A stretch of DNA of 20,189 nt from DASUFE01 sp036274675 (GTDB taxonomy: Bacteria; Pseudomonadota; Gammaproteobacteria; HTCC5015): positions 1-20,189 of the forward strand of contig DASUFE010000043.1 of NCBI GenBank assembly GCA_036274675.1, written 5' to 3'. How positions within the stretch are numbered: the first letter of the stretch is position 1; every line of letters starts with the position of its first letter. Below are positions 7,144 through 13,922 of the stretch, in pieces. The position numbers and the translations under genes were made by a program. The notes beneath the pieces are model-generated. The model had not been told where the DNA came from. It saw nothing but the letters and a program-made list of their open reading frames with translations, and searched no databases.

Positions 7144-7881
7144 TTATTTGACGGAGAGGTTCAATGCCTGCTTCTGCGAGAGTATCAGTTCGTCGATACC
7201 AATTTTCGCCAACTGAAGCATGGTCTGCAATTCTTCGCCGCGGAAGGCATGGCCTTCAGCGGTGCCCTGAATTTCGATAAAAGCGCCGGCGTCATTCATC
7301 ACAATGTTCATGTCAGTTTCGGCCTGGGAGTCCTCGCTGTAGTCGAGGTCGAGTACCGGTATGCCTCCGTAAATGCCGACCGAGACCGAGGCGACCATCC
7401 CAAAAAGCGGGCTTTTGTCGATGGCCTTTCTGGCGAGCAGGACGTTGACGGCGTCGGTAAGTGCGACATAACCACCGGTGATGGAAGCGGTGCGGGTACC
7501 GCCGTCGGCCTGCAGCACGTCGCAATCGATGGTGATGGTTCGTTCGCCCAGGGCTTTGAGGTCCGCGCCCGCGCGCAGCGCGCGCCCGATCAGCCGCTGG
7601 ATCTCCTGCGTGCGGCCGCTTTGTTTGCCGTGCGCGGCTTCGCGCTGCATGCGTGTGCCGGTGGAGCGTGGCAGCATGCCGTACTCGGCGGTAATCCAGC
7701 CGGAACCGGTGCCCTTGAGAAAGGGCGGGACTTTTTCCTCAACACTGGCGGTGCAGATGACCCGGGTATCGCCGAATTCGATCAAAACGGAACCCTCGGC
7801 ATGTTTGGTGTAGTTGCGGGTAAACCTGATTGCGCGCATCTCATCCGGCGTGCGCCCGCTGGGGCGTAGATCATTCTGCAT
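7144..7881 (-). CDS. rph: Ribonuclease PH
   Basis: A 245-residue phosphorolytic 3'-5' exoribonuclease that trims tRNA 3' ends and releases nucleoside diphosphates. Recognisable blocks: RPSGRTPDEMRAI at the N-terminus, EGSVLIEFGDTRVICTASVEEKVPPF, RQIIGR-equivalent EIQRLIGRALRA, TITIDCDVLQADGGTRTASITGG (active-site region) and a C-terminal GTAEGHAFRGEEL. Length matches RNase PH (about 240). I take ATG 7881, with AGGAG 9 nt upstream; a TTG one codon earlier (7884) is an alternative. It is the first gene of a likely five-gene minus-strand operon and divergent from yicC, the same pairing as in Escherichia coli. Confidence 0.96.
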   Translation of the reverse strand: MQNDLRPSGRTPDEMRAIRFTRNYTKHAEGSVLIEFGDTRVICTASVEEKVPPFLKGTGSGWITAEYGMLPRSTGTRMQREAAHGKQSGRTQEIQRLIGRALRAGADLKALGERTITIDCDVLQADGGTRTASITGGYVALTDAVNVLLARKAIDKSPLFGMVASVSVGIYGGIPVLDLDYSEDSQAETDMNIVMNDAGAFIEIQGTAEGHAFRGEELQTMLQLAKIGIDELILSQKQALNLSVK

Positions 7882-7910
7882 CAATATTTTCTCCTGGCAA
7901 GAACCGGAAA

Positions 7911-7916
7911 ATTATA
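7911..7916 (-). promoter_or_regulatory. -10 element for the rph operon
   Basis: A perfect TATAAT on the minus strand (7916-7911), about 30 bp before the rph ATG. It predicts a transcript start near 7904. No good -35 is visible at 16-18 bp, so an activator or extended contacts may matter. Confidence 0.45.
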
Positions 7917-7946
7917 GCCGAATGGCGGTCATTGATGAGCCCGATT

Positions 7947-7955
7947 TGCTATGAT
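7947..7955 (+). promoter_or_regulatory. Extended -10 promoter for yicC
   Basis: TGCTATGAT forms an extended -10 (TGn plus TATGAT, five of six) 30 bp before the yicC ATG. The -35 region is poor, as often seen with extended -10 promoters. The rph and yicC promoters share this 104-bp gap back to back. Confidence 0.4.
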
Positions 7956-7985
7956 GCGCGGGCCACTTTCCGCCCCGAGGTTCTT

Positions 7986-8852
7986 ATGATTCGCAGCATG
8001 ACCGGTTTCGCACGCGTCGAAAAAAAGCACGACTTTGGTACGCTGACCTGGGAATTGCGCTCGGTCAATCATCGATTCCTGGAAATGGCCGTCCGGCTGC
8101 CGGAAGAACTGCGTGGCATCGAGCAATCGGTCCGAGACGCGACGACCCGTGTGCTCAGCCGCGGCAAACTGGATTGCATCCTGCGCTTCAAGTCCGAAGG
8201 AGCGGTCGGATCGGATATTCAGATCGATGCCGCGGTCGTGCAGTCGTTGCTCGCGGCTTCAGCCCAGGTGGCCCAGCTGCTGCACAGCCAGAGCGAGCTC
8301 AAGGCGCTCGATATCCTGCGCTGGCCCGGCGTGATCAAGGAAATGGAAAGGGATTTCACGCCTGTGGAATCCTCGGCGCTCGCGCAATTGCAGGAGGGTC
8401 TGCAGCAGCTGCTGGCGATGCGCCAACGCGAGGGCGAAAGAATCAAGAGCCTGGTGTTGCAGCGTTGCGAAATGATCAGCGAGACCGTCGCCAAGGTCCG
8501 CAAGCGGCGGCCCCAGGTCATGAGCCTGATCCGGGACAAGATACGGCAACGGCTTGCCGAACTCCAGGTGCAGGTGGATCAGAACCGGTTCGAGCAGGAA
8601 CTGGTGATGATTACCCAGCGCATGGATGTCGATGAAGAGCTGGACCGTCTGGAAGCGCATCTGGCGGAGGTGCGCAATGTATTCACGCAGGACCAGCCGG
8701 CGGGACGCCGCCTCGATTTCCTGATGCAGGAGTTGAACCGGGAGGCCAATACCCTGGGTTCGAAATCCGGAGACGTCGAGACCACGCAGGCGGCGGTGGA
8801 TTTGAAGGTTCTGATCGAGCAGATGCGGGAGCAGATACAGAATATCGAATAA
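7986..8852 (+). CDS. yicC: YicC-family endoribonuclease
   Basis: A 288-residue YicC protein, a conserved RNA-cleaving enzyme linked in Escherichia coli to small-RNA decay. N-terminal signature MIRSMTGFARVE; then ELRSVNHRFLEMAVRLPEEL (about 23-42). The C-terminal DUF1732 region contains MDVDEELDRLEAHLAEV, GRRLDFLMQELNREANTLGSK and a terminal VDLKVLIEQMREQIQNIE. I start at ATG 7986, behind a GAGG Shine-Dalgarno, because the family begins MIRSMTGFA. An upstream in-frame extension to 7830 overlaps rph and is not credible. Divergent from rph; the following lipoprotein gene starts 17 bp after its stop. Confidence 0.95.
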   Translation: MIRSMTGFARVEKKHDFGTLTWELRSVNHRFLEMAVRLPEELRGIEQSVRDATTRVLSRGKLDCILRFKSEGAVGSDIQIDAAVVQSLLAASAQVAQLLHSQSELKALDILRWPGVIKEMERDFTPVESSALAQLQEGLQQLLAMRQREGERIKSLVLQRCEMISETVAKVRKRRPQVMSLIRDKIRQRLAELQVQVDQNRFEQELVMITQRMDVDEELDRLEAHLAEVRNVFTQDQPAGRRLDFLMQELNREANTLGSKSGDVETTQAAVDLKVLIEQMREQIQNIE

Positions 8853-8869
8853 GTCAGGGAGGCTCTGTG

Positions 8870-9555
8870 ATGCAAAACAGATTGATCCGGGCTTTGGGTT
8901 TGGTAGCTGTCATTTCTTTATCCGGCGGATGCGTCCCGAAACCTGATTTTATCGAGGAGGGCTTCGTTCCATATTCCGCATTTGCCGAAGGCATAGTCGT
9001 CGGCGGAGTGGCCTTGGTGGAAGATCCGCGAGCAGAATACAAGTATGCGCAGCTTCTGGAAAAACTCCTGAAGAAGCAGGAGCAGTATAAGGTGGCGGAG
9101 GCTGCATTAGTTGAGAAATCTGTCGGCGTGGAGGAGTACCAGAAGCTATTGGAGCATTATCGTAACAACCGGTCCGTTGATAATGAATCATTGGCAAACC
9201 TTGCGCGGCTGCTTGACGGGTACGGTACATGGTTTTTGTGCATTTCGGAAGGTCCGAAACGCGAGTCGAGGAAACCATCCTCGATAATGAAGTTTACAGG
9301 AGTGCGCTCAGGTCGGGGGGGTTACAGTTGGTGGTTTACGATCTCTCTCATGGAAATCTTGTGGTTTCGGACAGTGCAGATATTAAGGTTTATGCAGACC
9401 CCGCTGATGATGATTTTTCGCTTGTGGATTTTACGATGGATATAGCAATGGATCTTGCCGGATTCGAGGACATTCCGGGTCCCCCGGGTCTTGGTAAGCT
9501 CGCGCAGTCTGGCTTGGCGAGAGTTTACAAAATTCTTTCAGCAAAGGATCGATAA
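8870..9555 (+). pseudogene. Frameshifted putative lipoprotein gene of unknown function
   Basis: One gene appears broken into two frames. The first part (8870-9228) encodes a signal peptide ending LSGGC (lipobox-like, though Ser sits at -3), then a charged Lys/Glu-rich helical stretch. The second part (9229-9555, shifted frame) opens MVFVHFG and continues with beta-like segments LQLVVYDLS and NLVVSD to a normal stop. At the junction GGTAC occurs twice in tandem (9219-9223, 9224-9228). Removing one copy joins the frames as DGY-MVFVHF into 226 residues. Past the junction the first frame turns into implausible protein (Trp, Arg and Ser-rich, to 9445). Strong Shine-Dalgarno AGGGAGG, 7 nt before ATG 8870. 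It could be a true mutation, a phase switch or an assembly error. I do not recognise the family. Confidence 0.72.
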
Positions 9556-9585
9556 TCATCGATATGCCGGGAGAGCGGGATCATT

Positions 9586-10347
9586 TTGTATAGCTACTAT
9601 CAGGAATTGCTGTTGCTAGTGGCGGGCATGATGGCCGGTTATATCAATGTCATGGCCGGCGGCGGTTCGCTGCTGACCGTGCCGGCGATGGTGTTCATGG
9701 GGATTCCGGACGCGGTCGCGAACGGCACCAACCGGATCGCGATCCTGGCGCAGACCCTGGCATCGATGTGGGTGTTCTTCAGGAAGGGAATCGCCGAACT
9801 GAAGCTCAGCCTGACGCTGGCGCTGTTCACTCTGCCGGGCGCTGTCGCCGGAGCCTGGTACGGCACGCAGCTGCGGGGCGTCTGGTTCAATCGCGTACTG
9901 GCGGGCGTAATGCTGGCGGTGCTGGTGCTGATGCATCTCAAACCCTCGGCAGGGGCCGCGGCCGCTTCAAAACCGGTAACGACCACTCGGACGCGTTACT
10001 GGCTGACCCATCTATTGATGATCGGCGTCGGTTTTTATGGAGGCCTGATCCAGGTCGGGATCGGTTTCATCATCATTCCCATCCTGCACCGGGTCATGGG
10101 CCTGGACATGCTGCGTGTCAATCTGCACAAGGTGTTCCTGATTCTGCCTTTCACCTTGTTGAGCCTTGTGATTTTCATTGCCAAGGTTGGGGTGGTGTGG
10201 ACGGCCGGGCTGACGCTGGCGCTTGGTAATGCGGCCGGCGGCTGGTTGGCCACGCACATGATGATCCAGAAAGGCGACAAAATCATTTATATGGTGTTCA
10301 ATATCGCCCTGTTTGCAATGATCATCAAGCTTTTGTTATTCAATTAG
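9586..10347 (+). CDS. TSUP-family membrane transporter (TauE/SafE)
   Basis: A 253-residue polytopic inner-membrane protein with about eight hydrophobic segments. Family features are the N-terminal MAGYINVMAGGGSLLTVPAMVFMG, the following NGTNRIAIL, and the second-half repeat GFYGGLIQVGIGFIIIPIL with LHKVFLILPFTL. TSUP proteins move sulphite, sulphonates, sulpholactate or other organic anions; the substrate here cannot be told. The start is TTG 9586, because no in-frame ATG precedes the first membrane segment and starting at a later Met would cut into it. The Shine-Dalgarno (GGGAG) is rather far upstream. It lies 30 bp after the lipoprotein gene and 8 bp before dedA, so these are likely one transcript. 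Confidence 0.88.
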   Translation: MYSYYQELLLLVAGMMAGYINVMAGGGSLLTVPAMVFMGIPDAVANGTNRIAILAQTLASMWVFFRKGIAELKLSLTLALFTLPGAVAGAWYGTQLRGVWFNRVLAGVMLAVLVLMHLKPSAGAAAASKPVTTTRTRYWLTHLLMIGVGFYGGLIQVGIGFIIIPILHRVMGLDMLRVNLHKVFLILPFTLLSLVIFIAKVGVVWTAGLTLALGNAAGGWLATHMMIQKGDKIIYMVFNIALFAMIIKLLLFN

Positions 10348-10355
10348 AGGCGCTC

Positions 10356-11015
10356 ATGGAGCTTATCACCACCTTCATCGATATCGTGCTGCATCTGGAC
10401 GTACACCTGGCGGCGCTGCTGGCGCAGTACGGCTTGTGGGTATACCTCATCCTGTTCGCCATTATTTTCTGCGAGACCGGCCTGGTGGTGACGCCCTTCC
10501 TGCCGGGTGATTCCTTGCTGTTTGTCGTCGGGACGCTCGCGGGAACCGGTGGTCTCGAAATCGAATTCGTTATTCCGCTGCTGATGGCGGCGGCGCTGCT
10601 GGGCGACAACGTAAACTATTGCGTTGGACGTATTGTCGGGAACAAGGTGTTCCAGTGGCAGCAGTCGCGCTTTTTCAACAGGGCCGCCTTTGACCGCACG
10701 CATGCGTATTACGAGCGGCACGGCGGCAAGACGATTATCATTGCGCGCTTCCTGCCCCTGGTGCGTACCTTTGCGCCTTTCGTCGCCGGTGTCGCGCAAA
10801 TGACCTACTCGCGCTATCTTTCGTTCTGCGTGCTGGGCGCCGCGCTCTGGGTCGGGTTGCTTTGTATGGCGGGTTATTGGTTTGGAAATCTGCCTTTTAT
10901 CAAAGACAACCTCACTCTGGTTATTCTCGGCATTATTTTCCTGTCCTTGTTGCCGCTCATCATAGGGTATTTGCGGCAGCGTCTTGCGGAGCGCCGGCTG
11001 CCACCCGCTGTTTGA
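10356..11015 (+). CDS. dedA: DedA-family membrane protein
   Basis: A 219-residue SNARE-associated/DedA-superfamily inner-membrane protein, matching Escherichia coli DedA in length and in its opening pattern (IDIVLHLDVHLAALLAQYG). Diagnostic segments: FCETGLVVTPFLPGDSLLF (about 38-56), GDNVNYCVGRIVG, and RFLPLVRTFAPFVAGVAQM (about 130-148), which carry the acidic and arginine residues essential in the family. DedA proteins support membrane potential and several flip undecaprenyl phosphate or phospholipids; which applies here is unknown. GAGG Shine-Dalgarno before ATG 10356. Last gene of the yicC-lipoprotein-TSUP-dedA run; no clear terminator follows. Confidence 0.93.
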   Translation: MELITTFIDIVLHLDVHLAALLAQYGLWVYLILFAIIFCETGLVVTPFLPGDSLLFVVGTLAGTGGLEIEFVIPLLMAAALLGDNVNYCVGRIVGNKVFQWQQSRFFNRAAFDRTHAYYERHGGKTIIIARFLPLVRTFAPFVAGVAQMTYSRYLSFCVLGAALWVGLLCMAGYWFGNLPFIKDNLTLVILGIIFLSLLPLIIGYLRQRLAERRLPPAV

Positions 11016-11134
11016 GCCCGCGGATTTTCGGTTACCCGGGTATTGAAAAATTTCACACCGTACCTATTTAGTCGGCGGCGTCCGGTTACGCCTGGCTATG
11101 TATAAAAACTGGCTTTGCTTCATTTAACACGGCA

Positions 11135-11162
11135 CTTGAAAAACCGGACTCCGACTACATGT
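11135..11162 (+). promoter_or_regulatory. Sigma-32 (heat-shock) promoter for the small Hsp gene
   Basis: CTTGAAA (11135-11141) is a perfect sigma-32 -35 element. After 13 bp comes CTACATGT (11155-11162), six of eight to CCCCATNT. The predicted start is near 11169, giving a leader of about 43 nt ahead of the small heat-shock gene. Position, spacing and the gene served all agree. Confidence 0.6.
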
Positions 11163-11211
11163 TATGAATCAGCTGTGATAAGCCATCAGAGATTTTGACA
11201 GGAGGTATGTT

Positions 11212-11631
11212 ATGGCTGTAATGCGTTATGAACCGGCCAATTTACTGGCCCAATTCCACGACGAGATCGGACGCCTGTTCGATGCGCGTTTCAACCCCAC
11301 TTCAGAGTGGCTGCCGGCGGTGGACGTGAAGGAAACCGAAAAGGAATACACTCTGCACGCCGATGTTCCCGGAGTGAAACCGGACGATATCGATATTACG
11401 CTGGAAAACGGCGTATTGACGATCAAGGGGACGCGTAACTGGGATAGCAAGGAAGACTCTGGCGACTACAAGCGGGTCGAGCGTGCACGCGGTACGTTTT
11501 TCCGCCGCTTCGCCCTTCCGGATACGGCGGATTCCGAGTCGGTATCGGCCAAGTTCAAGGATGGCGTGCTGGAAATCGTCATACCAAAGCAGGAAAAAGT
11601 CCTGCCCCGGAAAATCAAAATCAACGCTTGA
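11212..11631 (+). CDS. Small heat-shock protein (Hsp20 / alpha-crystallin)
   Basis: A 139-residue Hsp20 chaperone that holds unfolding proteins in large oligomers for refolding by other chaperones. A short N-terminal arm (MRYEPANLLAQFHDEIGRLF) leads to the alpha-crystallin domain (about 33-130): WLPAVDVKETEKEYTLHADVPGV, DIDITLENGVLTIKG and FKDGVLEIVIPKQE. The C-terminal IKI is the IxI motif that docks neighbouring subunits. Start ATG 11212 has an ideal AGGAGGT Shine-Dalgarno 5 nt upstream. A sigma-32-like promoter precedes it, consistent with heat induction. It appears to be a single-gene unit, followed by a 15-bp hairpin. Confidence 0.96.
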   Translation: MAVMRYEPANLLAQFHDEIGRLFDARFNPTSEWLPAVDVKETEKEYTLHADVPGVKPDDIDITLENGVLTIKGTRNWDSKEDSGDYKRVERARGTFFRRFALPDTADSESVSAKFKDGVLEIVIPKQEKVLPRKIKINA

Positions 11632-11640
11632 AAAAAACAA

Positions 11641-11687
11641 CCGCGGAGGATACGGCGTTTAACTTAATGACTCCGTGTCCTTCGCGG
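11641..11687. repeat. 15-bp hairpin between the Hsp20 gene and gloB
   Basis: Arms 11641-11655 and 11673-11687 pair at all 15 positions if two G-U pairs are allowed, with a 17-nt loop. On the plus strand there is no T-run after it, so it is not a textbook terminator. On the minus strand it is followed by TTGTTTTTTT, terminator-like, but no minus-strand gene lies upstream. It may stabilise the Hsp20 mRNA 3' end. Confidence 0.6.
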
Positions 11688-11704
11688 GCTGCTAATATTG
11701 CGGA

Positions 11705-12490
11705 ATGACGGCGCTCAATGTCATTCCTATTCCCGCACTGAAGGATAATTACATCTGGTTGCTCAGGAGCGCCGACAGCACTCAATGCGCCGTGGTCGAT
11801 CCGGGCGATGCGGTCACGGTCATCGCTTATCTGGAGGCGGCCCGGCTCGAGCTTGGCGCGATTCTTATCACGCATCATCATGCGGACCATACCGCCGGTC
11901 TGCCCGGCCTGAAACAGGCGTACCCCGGTTGCAGAGTGTACGGACCGCAGCGAGAAGGTGGGCACTTGATTGAGCAGCGGCTGGCGCGGGGAATGCGGGT
12001 GCGCCTGCCGGAGCCGGAGGTGGAATTCGAAGTGCTCGATATCCCGGGGCATACGCTGGGGCATATAGCTTATTATTCCGAATCGAGCGAGCTGCTGTTT
12101 TGTGGGGATACCCTGTTCTCGGCGGGATGCGGACGTCTGTTCGAGGGAACGGCTGAACAAATGTACGAGTCTTTGCTGCGGCTGGCTGCCCTCCCTGCTG
12201 CGACGCAAGTTTATTGCGGACATGAATACACTCTGAAAAATATCGCCTTTGCCATGCAGGTCGAGCCGGGGAATGACGCCTTGCGCGCTTTTGAGCGGCG
12301 GGCCGTGCAACTGCGGGAAGCACAAAAGCCCACGCTGCCGACGCGCATCTGCGATGAGTTGTCGGTCAACCCTTTTCTGCGTGCGCATGTTGAAGCGGTG
12401 AGAGACGCGGCGCAGCGGCACTTTGGAATGCCACTTTCAAACCCTGTTGACGTGTTCCGTAGCCTGCGCAGCTGGAAGGACGCTTTCTGA
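11705..12490 (+). CDS. gloB: Hydroxyacylglutathione hydrolase (glyoxalase II)
   Basis: A 261-residue metallo-beta-lactamase-fold enzyme hydrolysing S-lactoylglutathione to lactate and glutathione, the second step of methylglyoxal detoxification. Metal ligands are visible: THHHADH (56-62), the His in IPGHTLGH, the Asp in FCGDTLFSAGCGRLFEG and the His in YCGHEYT. The C-terminal glutathione-binding part has the usual NPFLR and ends RSWKDAF, as in glyoxalase II. Length is normal. There is no clear Shine-Dalgarno before ATG 11705. A TAATAT -10-like hexamer at 11693-11698 would place the transcript start on the ATG itself, so it may be leaderless. Confidence 0.95.
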   Translation: MTALNVIPIPALKDNYIWLLRSADSTQCAVVDPGDAVTVIAYLEAARLELGAILITHHHADHTAGLPGLKQAYPGCRVYGPQREGGHLIEQRLARGMRVRLPEPEVEFEVLDIPGHTLGHIAYYSESSELLFCGDTLFSAGCGRLFEGTAEQMYESLLRLAALPAATQVYCGHEYTLKNIAFAMQVEPGNDALRAFERRAVQLREAQKPTLPTRICDELSVNPFLRAHVEAVRDAAQRHFGMPLSNPVDVFRSLRSWKDAF

Positions 12491-12540
12491 GGGAGTTTCC
12501 ACACCGCGCGAGTCTTTATGTTATGTAGTAGAATCGCCGG

Positions 12541-12565
12541 AGCATGCGGGTAAAAAGCATGCGGG
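12541..12565 (+). repeat. 10-bp direct repeat upstream of the cyclase gene
   Basis: AGCATGCGGG occurs at 12541-12550 and again at 12556-12565, a 15-bp period. A shorter GTGTCA pair lies just beyond. Such spaced repeats can be regulator sites, but no regulator is identifiable. Confidence 0.5.
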
Positions 12566-12597
12566 GAACGGGATGTGTCATGCGAAGTGTCAATGAT

Positions 12598-12618
12598 GCC
12601 GCGATATTTAATCGCGGC
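12598..12618 (+). promoter_or_regulatory. Hairpin directly upstream of the cyclase start
   Basis: GCCGCGAT (12598-12605) and ATCGCGGC (12611-12618) form a perfect 8-bp stem with a 5-nt loop. It ends 8 bp before the ATG at 12627, where a Shine-Dalgarno would be expected and none is seen. It could limit translation or be a protein-binding palindrome. Confidence 0.5.
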
Positions 12619-12626
12619 CGCGGGTG

Positions 12627-13922
12627 ATGGATATGTCAGCCAACGAAGAGCTGGCCAGTAATATCGACAAAACCCGCAAGCAGATCACCACGCTGTTTAC
12701 CGATATTGTGGATTCCAGCCGCTACTGGGACCAGTTCGGCGACGTGCGCGGCCGCATGATGATCGACCATCACAACCGCCTTGTATTCCCGGTCATACGT
12801 AAATTCGGGGGCCGCATCGTGAAGACGATCGGAGACGGCCTGATGGCGGTGTTCAGAAATCCCAACGAAGCCCTCAAGGCTGCGATCGCCATCCAGCAGA
12901 TCTTGCAGAAAATGCGCAATGCCGATAGCTCTTTCCACGTGCATCTGCGAATCGGCATCCATACGGGGGTCGCGATCGTTGAAAAGAACGACGTATACGG
13001 CGATGCAATCAACGTTGCCAAGCGCGTTGAAAGTTTCGGTGGAATCGACGAAATCGTTCTTTCCGAAGTGACCGCCGAACTGGTACAGCCGGAAGGCATG
13101 GCTTTTCACAAGAAAGGCAGCTTCGTACCCAAGGGTAAATCCAAGCCGTTGACCGTTTACCGCTGCCGCTGGGGCGAGTGCAGGGACCTGACGCACGGTC
13201 TCAAGGCAAGTTCCGATATTCCGCTCGATGCGCGCGAGAAAGGCGATATTGCAGCCTATACTGTCCTGTTGCTGATTATCGCCGGGATGCTGTATCAGAT
13301 CTACGGACGCTATTTCCTGGCGGACTGGAGCGCCGGCTCGCTGCATGCGCAACTGCTGGCGCTGAACCCGCTGTTGCTGCTGAGCGAGTACACTTTTCTG
13401 GCGGCTGCGCTCTCCGCGATCGCCCTGACGTTGATTCTGGTCCTGATCAGGATCAGAACCGCTCCGTATATGCTGTTCCGGGTTTTCAAAGGTATCGCCG
13501 GGTTCGGCCTCGGCTTCCTCTTGGTCTATACGCCGGTTCATTATTTCTCGCTTTCTTTCGCCACCTCGGAAGGCAACGAGGTTTTCAAGAGTGAGCAGGT
13601 TTTTGTCCGGGTGACGTGGCAGGACTCGCGCTACCATCTGCATCTGCCCTTGAACGAGCGGAACTGGTATGCATTTTTCACCCGCGAATTGATCATACCC
13701 GCCGACAGCCCCGGGATCGATAAAGGCGCCTTGCGCAAAATCACCGCAAAAAATTCAGCCGGCAGCCCGCGGGCAAGCGTGGCGGGTGTATGGTCGATGC
13801 GGAATATACCGGCGAACGCGTCGCTGCCGTTTTATTTCAGGCTGTTCGATCTATGCGCAATTTGCGCGGGAATAGTTGGCTTCACGCTGGGTTTTATGAA
13901 TTTTACAATCCGTCCCTCGTAG
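12627..13922 (+). CDS. Membrane-anchored class III adenylate cyclase
   Basis: A 431-residue protein with an N-terminal cytoplasmic class III cyclase domain (about 15-185) and a C-terminal membrane region, the reverse of the common order. Metal aspartates sit in LFTDIVDSS (about 26) and IGDGLMAVF (about 70). Lys in RIVKTIGD (about 66) and Asp in YGDAINVAKR (about 126) are the adenine-selecting pair, and Asn129 and Arg133 are the transition-state residues. So cAMP synthesis is predicted. Hydrophobic segments at about 212-235, 250-285 and 290-312, a likely periplasmic loop of about 95 residues, and a last segment at about 402-427 follow. The loop could sense a signal; I do not recognise it. Starts at 12624 (GTG), 12627 and 12633 are all possible. 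It overlaps the convergent kinase gene by 20 bp. Confidence 0.9.
   Translation: MDMSANEELASNIDKTRKQITTLFTDIVDSSRYWDQFGDVRGRMMIDHHNRLVFPVIRKFGGRIVKTIGDGLMAVFRNPNEALKAAIAIQQILQKMRNADSSFHVHLRIGIHTGVAIVEKNDVYGDAINVAKRVESFGGIDEIVLSEVTAELVQPEGMAFHKKGSFVPKGKSKPLTVYRCRWGECRDLTHGLKASSDIPLDAREKGDIAAYTVLLLIIAGMLYQIYGRYFLADWSAGSLHAQLLALNPLLLLSEYTFLAAALSAIALTLILVLIRIRTAPYMLFRVFKGIAGFGLGFLLVYTPVHYFSLSFATSEGNEVFKSEQVFVRVTWQDSRYHLHLPLNERNWYAFFTRELIIPADSPGIDKGALRKITAKNSAGSPRASVAGVWSMRNIPANASLPFYFRLFDLCAICAGIVGFTLGFMNFTIRPS

Noticed and set aside
7830..7985. N-terminal extension of YicC
   Set aside because: YicC proteins start MIRSMTGFA. The extension overlaps the start of rph and the divergent promoter region.
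11621..12421. A 266-codon minus-strand open frame
   Set aside because: It is antisense to gloB, which is certain from its metal motifs.
12636..13643. A 335-codon minus-strand open frame
   Set aside because: It is antisense to the adenylate cyclase gene and has no recognisable domain.
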